DNA of 64,000 nt from Dryocola sp032000125. GTDB lineage: Bacteria; Pseudomonadota; Gammaproteobacteria; Enterobacterales; Enterobacteriaceae. The position numbers and the translations under genes were made by a program. Location: the NCBI GenBank assembly GCA_032000125.1, contig DAMALH010000013.1, positions 1 to 64,000 of the forward strand, in the 5' to 3' direction. The notes beneath the pieces were generated by a model. That model searched no databases, was not told where the DNA came from, and was given only the letters and a program-made list of their open reading frames with translations. Positions 27,518 through 35,624 of this stretch are shown here, one piece after another. Position 1 is the first letter of the stretch. The number at the start of each line of letters is the position of its first letter.

Positions 27518-27604
27518 GCGAAGGTGGCGGAATTGGTAGACGCGCTAGCTTCAGGTGTTAGTGTTCTTACGGACGTGAGGGTTCAAGTCCCTCTCTTCGC
27601 ACCA
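27518..27604 (+). tRNA. tRNA-Leu (CAG), copy 2
   Basis: Identical in sequence to copy 1 over 87 nt, including CCA. A 30-bp spacer separates them. Anticodon CAG. Confidence 0.97.
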
Positions 27605-27632
27605 ATGCGAAGGCGATATCAACAATACCAGT

Positions 27633-27719
27633 GCGAAGGTGGCGGAATTGGTAGACGCGCTAGCTTCAGGTGTTAGTGTCCTAACGGACGTGAGGGTTCA
27701 AGTCCCTCTCTTCGCACCA
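27633..27719 (+). tRNA. tRNA-Leu (CAG), copy 3
   Basis: 87 nt with CCA. It differs from copies 1 and 2 only in the variable arm (TGTCCTAACGGACG in place of TGTTCTTACGGACG), which turns a G-U pair into a G-C pair and changes the loop. Spacer from copy 2 is 28 bp. Confidence 0.97.
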
Positions 27720-27776
27720 CTTCTTCGTTGTTTCCCAGAAGTTTTTCAGCCCTTCTTCAACACGTTTCTGCATGCT

Positions 27777-28013
27777 TTACCTCATTCCCGCGTTCATTAG
27801 TACCAACGCAAGTCCGCTTGCAAAAGCAATGCCTGACGGCAGGAGCACGTAATGACGTAGCCGCCGGTGGTACAGCATTGCCGTAGCAACGACCAGCCCC
27901 ATCACCATCAGCGCGCGCCACTGGCTAAAAGACAGATCCATATATACCAGCCCTGCGACCAGCAAACCCGGCACAACCGCGCCCCAGGCGCTTTCAAGCG
28001 GACGTTGCAACAT
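27777..28013 (-). CDS. yjjZ: YjjZ-like DUF1435 membrane protein
   Basis: Small hydrophobic protein of unknown function (DUF1435). From the ATG at 28013 (MLQRPLESAWG) it has 78 residues; an in-frame ATG at 28022 would add three. About three hydrophobic helices are visible (13-28, 34-45 and 55-72). Position next to the tRNA-Leu cluster and fhuF resembles E. coli yjjZ. A good Fur box lies just upstream, so iron repression is likely. The symbol rests on memory of the family and context. Confidence 0.75.
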   Translation of the reverse strand: MLQRPLESAWGAVVPGLLVAGLVYMDLSFSQWRALMVMGLVVATAMLYHRRLRHYVLLPSGIAFASGLALVLMNAGMR

Positions 28014-28032
28014 AGTGGCCATCTCATCAATT

Positions 28033-28051
28033 GGTAATGATAACCAATATC
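28033..28051 (-). promoter_or_regulatory. Fur box upstream of yjjZ-like gene
   Basis: GGTAATGATAACCAATATC matches the 19-bp Fur consensus GATAATGATAATCATTATC at 16 positions. It lies about 20-30 bp upstream of the DUF1435 start. The divergent diguanylate cyclase starts 230 bp away on the other side. Confidence 0.78.
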
Positions 28052-28280
28052 ATATGATAAACTTTCTCAGTTGTCAGCTTTCACTACTGCCTTTTCAGAC
28101 TGAAAATAAGCCCCGTGCAACATCAGATGACAGTTATTCACGAAGGTGATAGATTTAACGGCAACGTTAATAAAGTTTATTAATACAAAACAGATGACGT
28201 TAATCAGCTATCCGCAAAGGTAACTTTAAAACACTGCAAATTCGCACCCCCTACATCCGACCGAAAGAATTAATCTAGTT

Positions 28281-29345
28281 ATGAGCGCAAAGAACTGGCG
28301 AGCATTAAATAAAGAGAAGCATCAGCTTTCTTTACGTTTATTTCTATTACTAAACGCTATATCTGCCTGTTTTAGTATGGTGAGCCCGATCCGCCACACT
28401 ATGGCCTTCACCGCCCCTGTCATTCTGGTGCTGTTATCCAGTATCGCCTTTTTAATCTGGCAAGCATTTGATAAAAAAAGATTAATCAGTATTAATTTGG
28501 TTTCATTCTGGCTGGGCGTATTATGGGCGTGGCATATCGTCATTAAAAATAGCATTGCTCCCGCTACCGACGCTTCGGTTTTAATTATTTTTTTGCTGAC
28601 CGGCCTGTTTATTGCTTCTATCTCTTTTATCAACAATTTACGGGCATTTGCCCTCAACAGCCTGCCGTTTACTTTAACCATTCTGTGGCTCGATCAGGGG
28701 GAGCACTGGCTGCGCGTGCTTTACTCCATCGCGCTCCCCGGCATCGGTATTACCATTCAACATATCATTCAGCGGCGTAATGATAAGTTTACCCTGCGGC
28801 TGATGAACAAGCTGTTGGATGAGAAAGAGAGGCTCAGCGATCTGAGCATGATCGACCCGCTTACGGGCCTGTACAACCGCCGCGGCTTTCAAAACCGCCT
28901 TGAGAATGTCCTGGCGGCCGGCAGCGGCAACCACTACGTGCTGCTGCTCGATATCGACCATTTCAAAGCTTATAACGATAACTACGGCCACAGCATGGGC
29001 GATCAGGCGTTGATTCGCGTTTCAGCAGCCGTCCGCGATGCGGTACGCTCCAGGGATATCGTCACCCGCTACGGCGGCGAGGAGTTTATGGTCCTGCTGA
29101 CCAATGTTGATGCCGATATAGCCCTGCAAACCGCCGAGCGCATTCGGCAACGGGTTTACGATCTGAAGATCCTCCATCTTTTTAACGAACAGGTCGCCAC
29201 CAATGTCACCATCAGTATTGGCCTTGCTCCACTCGAAGATGACGGCGTAGAAGAAGCCTTAAGGCTTGCCGATAAAGCCCTTTACCGCGCCAAGAACCAG
29301 GGTCGTAATAGCATTCTCACCAGCGATTCACTGCAGGCGGCGTAA
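28281..29345 (+). CDS. Membrane-anchored diguanylate cyclase (GGDEF)
   Basis: Makes cyclic di-GMP from two GTP. The 354-residue protein has an N-terminal half with about five to six hydrophobic segments (17-170), an unnamed membrane sensor. The GGDEF domain starts at SMIDPLTGLYNRRGF (about 190). The active-site GGEEF is intact near 268, and an RSRD inhibitory I-site lies five residues before it, so an active, product-inhibited enzyme is expected. I know no equivalent here in E. coli. The ribosome-binding site is weak and there is no partner gene. Confidence 0.88.
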   Translation: MSAKNWRALNKEKHQLSLRLFLLLNAISACFSMVSPIRHTMAFTAPVILVLLSSIAFLIWQAFDKKRLISINLVSFWLGVLWAWHIVIKNSIAPATDASVLIIFLLTGLFIASISFINNLRAFALNSLPFTLTILWLDQGEHWLRVLYSIALPGIGITIQHIIQRRNDKFTLRLMNKLLDEKERLSDLSMIDPLTGLYNRRGFQNRLENVLAAGSGNHYVLLLDIDHFKAYNDNYGHSMGDQALIRVSAAVRDAVRSRDIVTRYGGEEFMVLLTNVDADIALQTAERIRQRVYDLKILHLFNEQVATNVTISIGLAPLEDDGVEEALRLADKALYRAKNQGRNSILTSDSLQAA

Positions 29346-29423
29346 TAACGCCGCGGTTTTACACAAATCCCACACGGCGCGCGTATATTCAGCTTGCTAA
29401 CGGCTTTGCCTATAGTTAGGATT

Positions 29424-29442
29424 GGCAATCATTATCATTTAG
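29424..29442 (+). promoter_or_regulatory. Fur-like site upstream of fhuF
   Basis: GGCAATCATTATCATTTAG includes a repeated ATCATT core and matches the 19-bp Fur consensus at about 12 positions. It lies 21 bp upstream of the fhuF ATG. E. coli fhuF is Fur-repressed. Confidence 0.5.
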
Positions 29443-29462
29443 ATTACCGGTCGTATCAGGCG

Positions 29463-30251
29463 ATGGCGTTTCAGTCCCGACAGTTTATCGATGACCTTGC
29501 ATGGCAGACGCCTTTTCGGCGCGCTGAGCCATCGCTTGCGGACGAATTGCGCGACCACTTCACGTCACATCGCGCGTATTTTAACGATATCCTAAAGCTC
29601 AACGAACCTGCGCCTGATAACGCGCTGACCTTCTATCAGTGGGCTCAGCCAGCAACCTTAACCTCTCTGATGGCCCGCTACGCAGATCACATCTATCTTA
29701 ATCAGCCCCAACTGCCGCGCGAAGGTAAGCCGCTGAAGTCCCTGTGGGCCCAGTGGTATCTTGGTTTGCTGGTGCCGCCTTTGATGATGGCGCTGATTAC
29801 GCATCCGCGCGCGCTGGATATCGATCCGGCGCAGATCCGCGTGGAGTTTCATGAAACGGGTCGTGCAGCCGCTTTCTGGCTGGACGTGCAGGAAGACAGG
29901 CAGGCTACTGTTTTACCGCTTCGCCTGCGTGTAGAGAAGCTTATCGTTAAAAGCCTGATACCCGTTGTTGATGCGCTGGAAGACAGCGGAGATATCAACG
30001 GTAAGCTTATCTGGGCAAATACCGGCTATCTCATCAACTGGCTGCTGGGCGAGATCAAAGACCTGCTTAGCGACGAAACCGTAGCCGAACTGCGCCATGC
30101 CTGCTTCTTCGAAAAACAGCTTGCCGATGGACAGGATAATCCGCTGTACCGCACCGTGGTGCCGCGTGAAGGACTACTGGTTCGTCGCACCTGCTGCCAG
30201 CGCTACAAGCTGCCGGGCGTTCAGGGCTGCGGTGACTGCACGTTAAAATAA
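29463..30251 (+). CDS. fhuF: FhuF, ferric siderophore reductase
   Basis: [2Fe-2S] protein that reduces hydroxamate-bound ferric iron in the cytoplasm. The ATG at 29463 (MAFQSRQF) aligns with the E. coli start and gives 262 residues. The family cluster motif is at the C-terminus, RRTCCQRYKLPGVQGCGDC, with four Cys. The frame upstream to 29394 runs through the Fur-like site, so I do not use the earlier start. It is followed by a GC-rich hairpin. Confidence 0.93.
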   Translation: MAFQSRQFIDDLAWQTPFRRAEPSLADELRDHFTSHRAYFNDILKLNEPAPDNALTFYQWAQPATLTSLMARYADHIYLNQPQLPREGKPLKSLWAQWYLGLLVPPLMMALITHPRALDIDPAQIRVEFHETGRAAAFWLDVQEDRQATVLPLRLRVEKLIVKSLIPVVDALEDSGDINGKLIWANTGYLINWLLGEIKDLLSDETVAELRHACFFEKQLADGQDNPLYRTVVPREGLLVRRTCCQRYKLPGVQGCGDCTLK

Positions 30252-30253
30252 AA

Positions 30254-30273
30254 ACGGCGGGTTTCCCCGCCGG
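30254..30273 (+). terminator. fhuF hairpin terminator
   Basis: ACGGCGGG pairs with CCCGCCGG around TTTC, directly after the fhuF stop. The following T content is weak (GATTCTGTTG). Confidence 0.6.
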
Positions 30274-30439
30274 TGATTCTGTTGCCAAAATCCTCAGCAT
30301 TAAAAAGCCTCTTTGCCGTTACTTTCAGAAGCTAAGGATTATTCCTCTTGGTTTACCCAGGCACCCGAAACCACGCTTTTCGGATGCCTGTTATCAATCT
30401 ACACGGCGAGTGTCCCCGCCGTTTCGCCTCACAAATCCC

Positions 30440-31786
30440 CTATGCGGCCTGCTGGCTTGTTTCATCAGAGGCTTTCAGCGCTTCCTGCGCTTCCTGCTCA
30501 AGCAACTGTTTCTCGTATACTTTAAAGAACGGGAAATAGATGATGGCAGATACCACCGCCAGCAGCACCACCAGAATCGCCGCACGGAAATCCCAGCCCA
30601 GCGCCCAGGCCGCGCCAATAGGTGCAGGCGCCGTCCACGGCACAACGGAAATTACGCGCCCAATCAGATCCATCTTCATTGCGCCCCACGCCAGCACGGC
30701 GTTAACCATTGGCGCCAGCAGGAACGGAATAAAGAAAACCGGGTTCATAACGATTGGCGTACCAAAAATAACCGGTTCATTAATGTTAAAGCAGGTAGGC
30801 ACGATACTCAGGCGACCAATGGAACGCAGGTGGGCTGATTTACTGCGCAGGTAACAAATGACCAGCCCCATCGTCGCACCGGAACCGCCGACCACGATAA
30901 AGAACGTCCAGAAGGCTTCCATAAAGATATGCGGCAGCGGCGCGCCCTGCGCCAGCGCGCTCTGGTTCATCCCAAGGTTAGTCAGCCAGAACATTTGCAG
31001 CATGCCCGAGACAATCGCCGCGCCGTGAATGCCGGCAAACCACAGCAGGTGGCCAATCAGCACCGCCAGCAGAATCGCCGGCAGAGAATCCGCCGCGGCA
31101 ACCAGCGGTTTAAACAGGGACATAATGGCCTGTGGGATAAGCATATCGAACTGCGACTGAATAAACAGGCTCAGCGGATAAAGCGTCAGCACCACCACCA
31201 GCACCGGGATCAGCAGATCAAAGGAGTTTTTGATCATCGGCGGCACCTGGTCGGGCAGCTTAATACCTATGTTATGCGCCTTCAGAAAACGCATCATTTC
31301 AACACAGTAAATCGCCACCAGTATCGCGGTGAAGATCCCCGTACCGCCAAGGCTGTCTACCGGCAGCGTTCCTTTGGTTTTTGGCGCAGCCACCAGCAGA
31401 AAGGCCATCAGCGAGAGCATGGCGCACATAAACGGGTCCAGGCCGTGCGATTTCACATAGTGCTTGCCCAGGTTATAGGCGATAGCCGCACAGATATAGA
31501 TGGACATGATGCCCATCGTCATATCGAAAGGCGTCAGGATTTGCCCTTCAAAATGTTTGGCCGCATCAAGCCACGCGCGGGCAAAGCCCCAGGTAGTGGT
31601 GGGTGAAAACGGCGGGTAAGCAAAGACCAGCAGAAACGAGCCGACGATCATAAACGGCATGGCGGAGATAAATCCGTCGCGGATAGCCATAACATGTCGT
31701 TGGGCCGAGATCCGTCCGGCTATTGGGCTGACATAGTTTTCAACAAAACGGAAAATCAAATTAAAGGCGGCATGGTTAGAAGACAT
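30440..31786 (-). CDS. PTS EIIC, lactose/cellobiose family permease
   Basis: Membrane component of a sugar phosphotransferase system (CelB-type). The 448 residues contain about ten membrane segments, and the N-terminal AIRDGFISAMPFMIVGS and central FNINEPVIFG motifs are typical of the family. Only an EIIB gene accompanies it; no EIIA or glycosidase is nearby, so the sugar is unknown (a beta-glucoside or chitobiose-like disaccharide is plausible). Gene pair reads EIIB then EIIC. A hairpin at about 30355-30395 may end the transcript. Confidence 0.92.
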   Translation of the reverse strand: MSSNHAAFNLIFRFVENYVSPIAGRISAQRHVMAIRDGFISAMPFMIVGSFLLVFAYPPFSPTTTWGFARAWLDAAKHFEGQILTPFDMTMGIMSIYICAAIAYNLGKHYVKSHGLDPFMCAMLSLMAFLLVAAPKTKGTLPVDSLGGTGIFTAILVAIYCVEMMRFLKAHNIGIKLPDQVPPMIKNSFDLLIPVLVVVLTLYPLSLFIQSQFDMLIPQAIMSLFKPLVAAADSLPAILLAVLIGHLLWFAGIHGAAIVSGMLQMFWLTNLGMNQSALAQGAPLPHIFMEAFWTFFIVVGGSGATMGLVICYLRSKSAHLRSIGRLSIVPTCFNINEPVIFGTPIVMNPVFFIPFLLAPMVNAVLAWGAMKMDLIGRVISVVPWTAPAPIGAAWALGWDFRAAILVVLLAVVSAIIYFPFFKVYEKQLLEQEAQEALKASDETSQQAA

Positions 31787-31799
31787 AGTTGTTCTCCTG

Positions 31800-32105
31800 T
31801 CAGGCTATCAACGCGAGTGCGTCAGCGAGAATTTTATCGCCGCGCATCATTCCGTAATCCATAGAGTTGATCACCGTGACCGGGATCTGTTTAGGTGCTG
31901 CCTGTGCTTTGAAATCCTCCAGACGATATTTAATTTGTGGACCGAGTAAACAACAATCATAACCGGGCATAACGTCGGTGAACTCTTCGATGCCGACCGC
32001 TTTTATTTCTACGTCAATCTGTTGCACTAAAGCGGCTTGCTTCATCCTGTTCACGACCATACTGGTAGACATACCAGCGGCACAGCATAAAAGGATACGT
32101 TTCAT
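31800..32105 (-). CDS. PTS EIIB, lactose/cellobiose family
   Basis: Cytoplasmic phosphocarrier of 101 residues. The phosphorylated Cys is in CAAGMSTS (Cys8), the CxxGxST signature of CelA/ChbB-type EIIB. The gene lies 13 bp upstream of the EIIC gene and is transcribed first. A double LacI-type operator lies 67-94 bp upstream. EIIA must be supplied by another locus. Confidence 0.93.
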   Translation of the reverse strand: MKRILLCCAAGMSTSMVVNRMKQAALVQQIDVEIKAVGIEEFTDVMPGYDCCLLGPQIKYRLEDFKAQAAPKQIPVTVINSMDYGMMRGDKILADALALIA

Positions 32106-32172
32106 AGACTGCTCTTATAATAAGGGTACAGGGGGTGGTTACAGATTCAGTATTCCTCGCTCTCTATCGTAC

Positions 32173-32199
32173 TGCAACCGGTTACTGTAACCGGTTGCA
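32173..32199. promoter_or_regulatory. Double LacI-family operator upstream of the PTS pair
   Basis: Two adjacent 14-bp sites, TGCAACCGGTTACT (32173-32186) and TGTAACCGGTTGCA (32186-32199), share one base. Each has the palindromic AACCGGTT core used by several LacI/GalR-type sugar repressors. Together they form a near-perfect 27-bp inverted repeat. No LacI-family gene is in the window. Confidence 0.75.
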
Positions 32200-32315
32200 G
32201 TGATTGTGAAGGAGATCCAGGATTCGCTGATTTAAAGCGGGTTTGTTGATTATAAGCGGTTTACAGAAAGCACGACCTTATGCAAAATTATTTCCAGTCA
32301 AATCAGGAGAAATAC

Positions 32316-32774
32316 ATGAGTCTGCAGTCTGTGCGGCAATTCTTTGCCGACCGCGCCCCCGATATCGCTATCATCGAACTCAATCAAAGCACTGCCACCG
32401 TAGCCCTCGCCGCCGTTGCGCATAACGTTGAACCCGGCCAGATTGCCAAGACGCTGTCGCTGAAAGTAAAAAATGACATTATCCTCGTCGTCGCCAAAGG
32501 GGATGCCCGGCTGGATAACAAAAAACTCAAAGCCGTCTTCGGCGCGAAAGCACGTATGCTTAGCAGCGATGAAGTCGTCACCTGGACCGGGCACCCCGTC
32601 GGCGGCGTCTGCCCTTTCGGGCTTGAGAACCCGCTGGCCGTCTACTGCGATATAACCCTTAAACAGTATGAAGAGGTGCTTCCCGCGGCGGGCGCCATAC
32701 ACAGCGCTGTACGCATAGCCCCGGAGCGCTTAGCCGAACTGACCGCCGCAAAATGGATTGATGTTTGCCTTTAA
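32316..32774 (+). CDS. YbaK/EbsC-family (Cys-tRNA deacylase-like) protein
   Basis: Single-domain YbaK/ProX-like aminoacyl-tRNA editing protein of 152 residues. The ATG at 32316 has AGGAG 6 bp upstream. The family core is visible: an N-terminal HNVEPGQIAKTLSLK segment with the conserved Lys, and GHPVGGVCPFGL near residue 93. Which misacylated tRNA it hydrolyses cannot be told. It is divergent from the PTS genes and may share their control region. Confidence 0.88.
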   Translation: MSLQSVRQFFADRAPDIAIIELNQSTATVALAAVAHNVEPGQIAKTLSLKVKNDIILVVAKGDARLDNKKLKAVFGAKARMLSSDEVVTWTGHPVGGVCPFGLENPLAVYCDITLKQYEEVLPAAGAIHSAVRIAPERLAELTAAKWIDVCL

Positions 32775-32927
32775 GCGCGCAAATAAAACGAACCTGAAGG
32801 CGCCGCAAAATGAATTATCCGTACAAATGTTGATCTGGCCCCGCTGAGTGGGGGTAAGGGCCTGTGCTAATAATGGTCAATGACATTTGGGCGGCTCGTG
32901 CCGCTATTTCATAGTCCAGGGCACAAC

Positions 32928-33704
32928 ATGCAAACAGACGACAACATACAGCGGGAAGTTACCCGCTTATGTATTCAGTGCGCGCTTTTTTTACTGCAGC
33001 ACGGCGCAGAAAGCGCGCTGGTTGAGGAACTCTCCACTCGTTTAGGCATTGCGCTGGGGATGGACAGCGTGGAAAGCTCCATCTCAGCGAACGCTATCGT
33101 ATTAAGCACCATTAAAGATAACCAGTGCCTGACTACCACCCGTAAAAACATCGACCGCGGCATCAATATGCACGTGGTCACCGAAGTGCAGCATATTGTA
33201 ATCATGGCTGAACATAAGCTGCTGGATCATCACGACGTTCTGAAACGCTTCGAGCATATCAGGCCTCTGCGCTATCCGCGCTGGCTGGTGGTGCTGATGG
33301 TAGGCTTATCCTGCGGCTGTTTCTGTAAGCTGAACGACGGCGGCTGGGACGGCGCGTTCGTCGCCTTTGTAGCAAGCTCCATGGCGATGTATGTCCGCCA
33401 GGTGCTGACGCAGCGCCATCTGCATCCGCAAATTAACTTCTGCATCACCGCTTTTATCGCCACCACCGTCTCCGGCCTGCTGATAGCCAGAGGGCCGTTT
33501 GCCAGCACGTCAAACATAGCGATGGCGGCAAGCGTGCTGCTGCTGGTGCCGGGCTTCCCGTTAATTAACGCCGTAGCGGACATGTTCAAAGGCCACGTCA
33601 ACACGGGACTGGCGCGCTGGGCAATGGCAAGCCTGTTAACGCTCGCCACCTGCATCGGCGTGGTGATGGCGATGGCTATCTGGGGACTGCGCGGATGGGC
33701 ATAA
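32928..33704 (+). CDS. yjjP: YjjP, ThrE-family export component
   Basis: With YjjB it forms a split ThrE-type exporter, reported in E. coli to export succinate. The ATG at 32928 (MQTDDNIQREV) gives 258 residues (E. coli 256). A soluble N-terminal part (about 1-110) contains LLQHGAESALVEE. Five hydrophobic segments follow from about 115. The end overlaps yjjB by 10 bp. The E. coli neighbours yjjQ/bglJ are absent. Confidence 0.93.
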   Translation: MQTDDNIQREVTRLCIQCALFLLQHGAESALVEELSTRLGIALGMDSVESSISANAIVLSTIKDNQCLTTTRKNIDRGINMHVVTEVQHIVIMAEHKLLDHHDVLKRFEHIRPLRYPRWLVVLMVGLSCGCFCKLNDGGWDGAFVAFVASSMAMYVRQVLTQRHLHPQINFCITAFIATTVSGLLIARGPFASTSNIAMAASVLLLVPGFPLINAVADMFKGHVNTGLARWAMASLLTLATCIGVVMAMAIWGLRGWA

Positions 33705-34168
33705 TCGATTTTATCCTGGCGCTGATGCAGGACATGGTGCTGGCGGCAATTCCTGCCGTAGGTTTTGCGCTGGTCTTTAACGTACCGCACCGGGCGCTGC
33801 CATGGTGCGCATTGCTTGGCGCAGCGGGCCACGGTTCGCGCATGGCGATGATGGCCGCTGGTTTCAACATAGAATGGAGCTCGTTTATCGCCGCCATACT
33901 GGTGGGGATGATCGGCATCCAGTGGTCGCGCTGGTATCTGGCCCACCCGAAGGTGTTTACCGTAGCGGCGGTGATCCCGATGTTTCCCGGCATCTCAGCC
34001 TATACCGCAATGATTTCTGCCGTAAAGATGAGCCATTTCGGCTACAGCGAAGAACTGCTGATGCAGTTGGTGACCAACTTCCTGAAAGCGTCGTTTATCG
34101 TCGGCGCGCTGTCGATTGGTCTGTCGTTGCCGGGTTTATGGCTATATCGCAAGCGCCCGCGAGTGTAG
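33695..34168 (+). CDS. yjjB: YjjB, ThrE-family export component
   Basis: Partner of YjjP in the split ThrE-type transporter. It has 157 residues and about four to five transmembrane helices. Conserved features include GHGSRMAMM and PMFPGISAYTAM. The ATG lies inside the last codons of yjjP, so translation is coupled. In E. coli dnaT and dnaC are downstream of yjjB. Here a TetR gene takes that place. Confidence 0.93.
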   Translation: MGIIDFILALMQDMVLAAIPAVGFALVFNVPHRALPWCALLGAAGHGSRMAMMAAGFNIEWSSFIAAILVGMIGIQWSRWYLAHPKVFTVAAVIPMFPGISAYTAMISAVKMSHFGYSEELLMQLVTNFLKASFIVGALSIGLSLPGLWLYRKRPRV

Positions 34169-34234
34169 ATTACTTTTGTCGGGCGGGTAAAAGTCCGGAT
34201 AATGCTGCGTACCTGATAACCCCAAGGAGCCCGC

Positions 34235-34876
34235 GTGGAACCTCAAGAAATCTCTCTTTCGGAACGTTCCGCTGAGGCGAGCCTGAAAGAAAAAATCTTT
34301 TTTAGCGCCCTTACCCTGTTTGCTGAATTTGGCCTGAACGGCGCGCGCATGGAGCAGATAGCCGAGAAGGCCGGCACCACCAAACGCATGGTGGTGTATC
34401 ACTTTAAGAGCAAAGAGCAGCTCTACGTTCAGGTGCTGGAATACGTTTATACGCAAATTCGCACCTGCGAGCGCCAGCTTAATCTCGCCGATCTGCCCCC
34501 GGTGGAAGCCATGGTGCAGCTGGTTGAGTGGACTTTCGACTTTCACGCCGCCCACCCGGATTTCATCCGCATTATCTGCATGGAGAACATGCAACGCGGG
34601 CGCTTTGTTAAAGAATCCACGTTTCTGCGCGAGATCAACCACAGCGCGCTGGATTTGCTCGAAGATATTATTTCCCGCGGGCAGGCAAAGCAGTTGTTTA
34701 ACGCTGCGATAACCGCCAAAGACGTGCATCGCCTGATCGGCAGCTTTAGCTTCTACCACGTGGCCAACAGCTACACCTTCTCTAACCTGTTCGAAGAAGG
34801 TGCCGATCCCGCAGACAACGACGAGCACTATCGCGAAATGGCGGTCAGGGTCGTGCTATGTTACGTCGGGCCGTAG
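34235..34876 (+). CDS. TetR/AcrR-family transcriptional regulator
   Basis: 213-residue repressor. The start is GTG at 34235 with AAGGAG 5 bp upstream. The N-terminal HTH (about 20-66) shows ALTLFAEFGLNGARMEQIAEKAGTTKRMVVYHFKSK in the usual TetR spacing. The ligand-binding part (75-213) resembles the C-terminal domain seen in RutR/NicS-like regulators. Target and ligand are unknown. The nearest candidate target is the truncated ohr downstream. Confidence 0.88.
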   Translation: MEPQEISLSERSAEASLKEKIFFSALTLFAEFGLNGARMEQIAEKAGTTKRMVVYHFKSKEQLYVQVLEYVYTQIRTCERQLNLADLPPVEAMVQLVEWTFDFHAAHPDFIRIICMENMQRGRFVKESTFLREINHSALDLLEDIISRGQAKQLFNAAITAKDVHRLIGSFSFYHVANSYTFSNLFEEGADPADNDEHYREMAVRVVLCYVGP

Positions 34877-35089
34877 CTAAGCAAGATACGGGCGCTGCTG
34901 CCAGTACTCAATGCCGCCTAAGATGCTGTCGGCCCTGAGCCACGCACTGGCAATCAGGATCTGCAAATGCGGTTCGTTCAGGGCGCTGACTATTTGCGAG
35001 CTGTCGGTTAACAAGCGCACAATGTAGGTAACGATATACTCTCCTGAATCAACACGCCCCCTGCTCCTCTGCCTTTCTTTGAACACGCT
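34877..35089. other. Junction between tetR and truncated ohr
   Basis: About 213 bp with no recognisable coding function. A minus-strand open frame crosses it (34877-35215), but it runs into the ohr coding sequence and resembles nothing I know. The region may be recombination debris left where dnaT/dnaC stand in E. coli. Confidence 0.5.
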
Positions 35090-35491
35090 GTGGCTACCCT
35101 TCGGCCAGCGACGCCGGAGCGAGGTAAGCAAGATATTGACGTAGTTTACGTTCGCCAGCACCAGATCGGCGATGCGATCTTCCTCGCGGGCGGCGAAGCC
35201 ACCAACCCGGAACAACTGTTCGCTGCCGGTTACTCCGCCTGCTTCCTGGGCGCCATGAAGTTCGTTGCCGCACGCGATAAGATTGCCATGTCAAAAGATG
35301 CCTTTATCGAAGGAGAAGTTGGCATCGGCCCGCTGCCGACCGGTTTCGGCATCGAAGCGAAACTGAATATCCATCTGCCGGAAATGGACGCAGCAGAAGC
35401 CAAAAAGCTGGTTGATGCCGCCCATATCGTTTGCCCTTATTCCAACGCCACGCGCGGGAATAGTGATATCACGCTGAATATTCTCAATTGA
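35090..35491 (+). CDS. Ohr-type organic hydroperoxide resistance protein, N-terminus replaced (probable pseudogene)
   Basis: From about residue 33 the protein is a good Ohr: GGEATNPEQLFAAGYSACF with the first redox Cys and HIVCPYSNATRGN with the second. The normal N-terminal 40 residues, including the GGRDGR loop with the catalytic Arg, are missing in all three frames. They are replaced by unrelated sequence from a GTG at 35090 with no ribosome-binding site. Normal Ohr has about 140 residues; here 133. Both Cys remain but peroxidase activity is doubtful. Confidence 0.7.
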   Translation: MATLRPATPERGKQDIDVVYVRQHQIGDAIFLAGGEATNPEQLFAAGYSACFLGAMKFVAARDKIAMSKDAFIEGEVGIGPLPTGFGIEAKLNIHLPEMDAAEAKKLVDAAHIVCPYSNATRGNSDITLNILN

Positions 35492-35499
35492 TCGTTTAC

Positions 35500-35521
35500 G
35501 GCCGGGGAAACCCGGCCTTTT
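35500..35521 (+). terminator. Terminator after ohr
   Basis: GGCCGGG pairs with CCCGGCC around GAAA and is followed by TTTTC, 9 bp after the ohr stop. Confidence 0.85.
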
Positions 35522-35624
35522 CATGATGATTAAGAACTCTCTTAATCCCGCCCCACGGTAGCAAAGCGTTATACTCGGCGCTAAATTCTCCTGCTGAGCA
35601 GGTCAATAAAATGGGTATAACAAG

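Noticed and set aside
27335..27676. 113-codon frame with repeated segments
   Set aside because: It is the translation of the three tRNA-Leu genes. The repeats are the tRNAs themselves.
34877..35215. 112-codon minus-strand frame next to tetR
   Set aside because: Its start region is antisense to conserved ohr codons and the rest resembles no family I know. Noted only as junction DNA.
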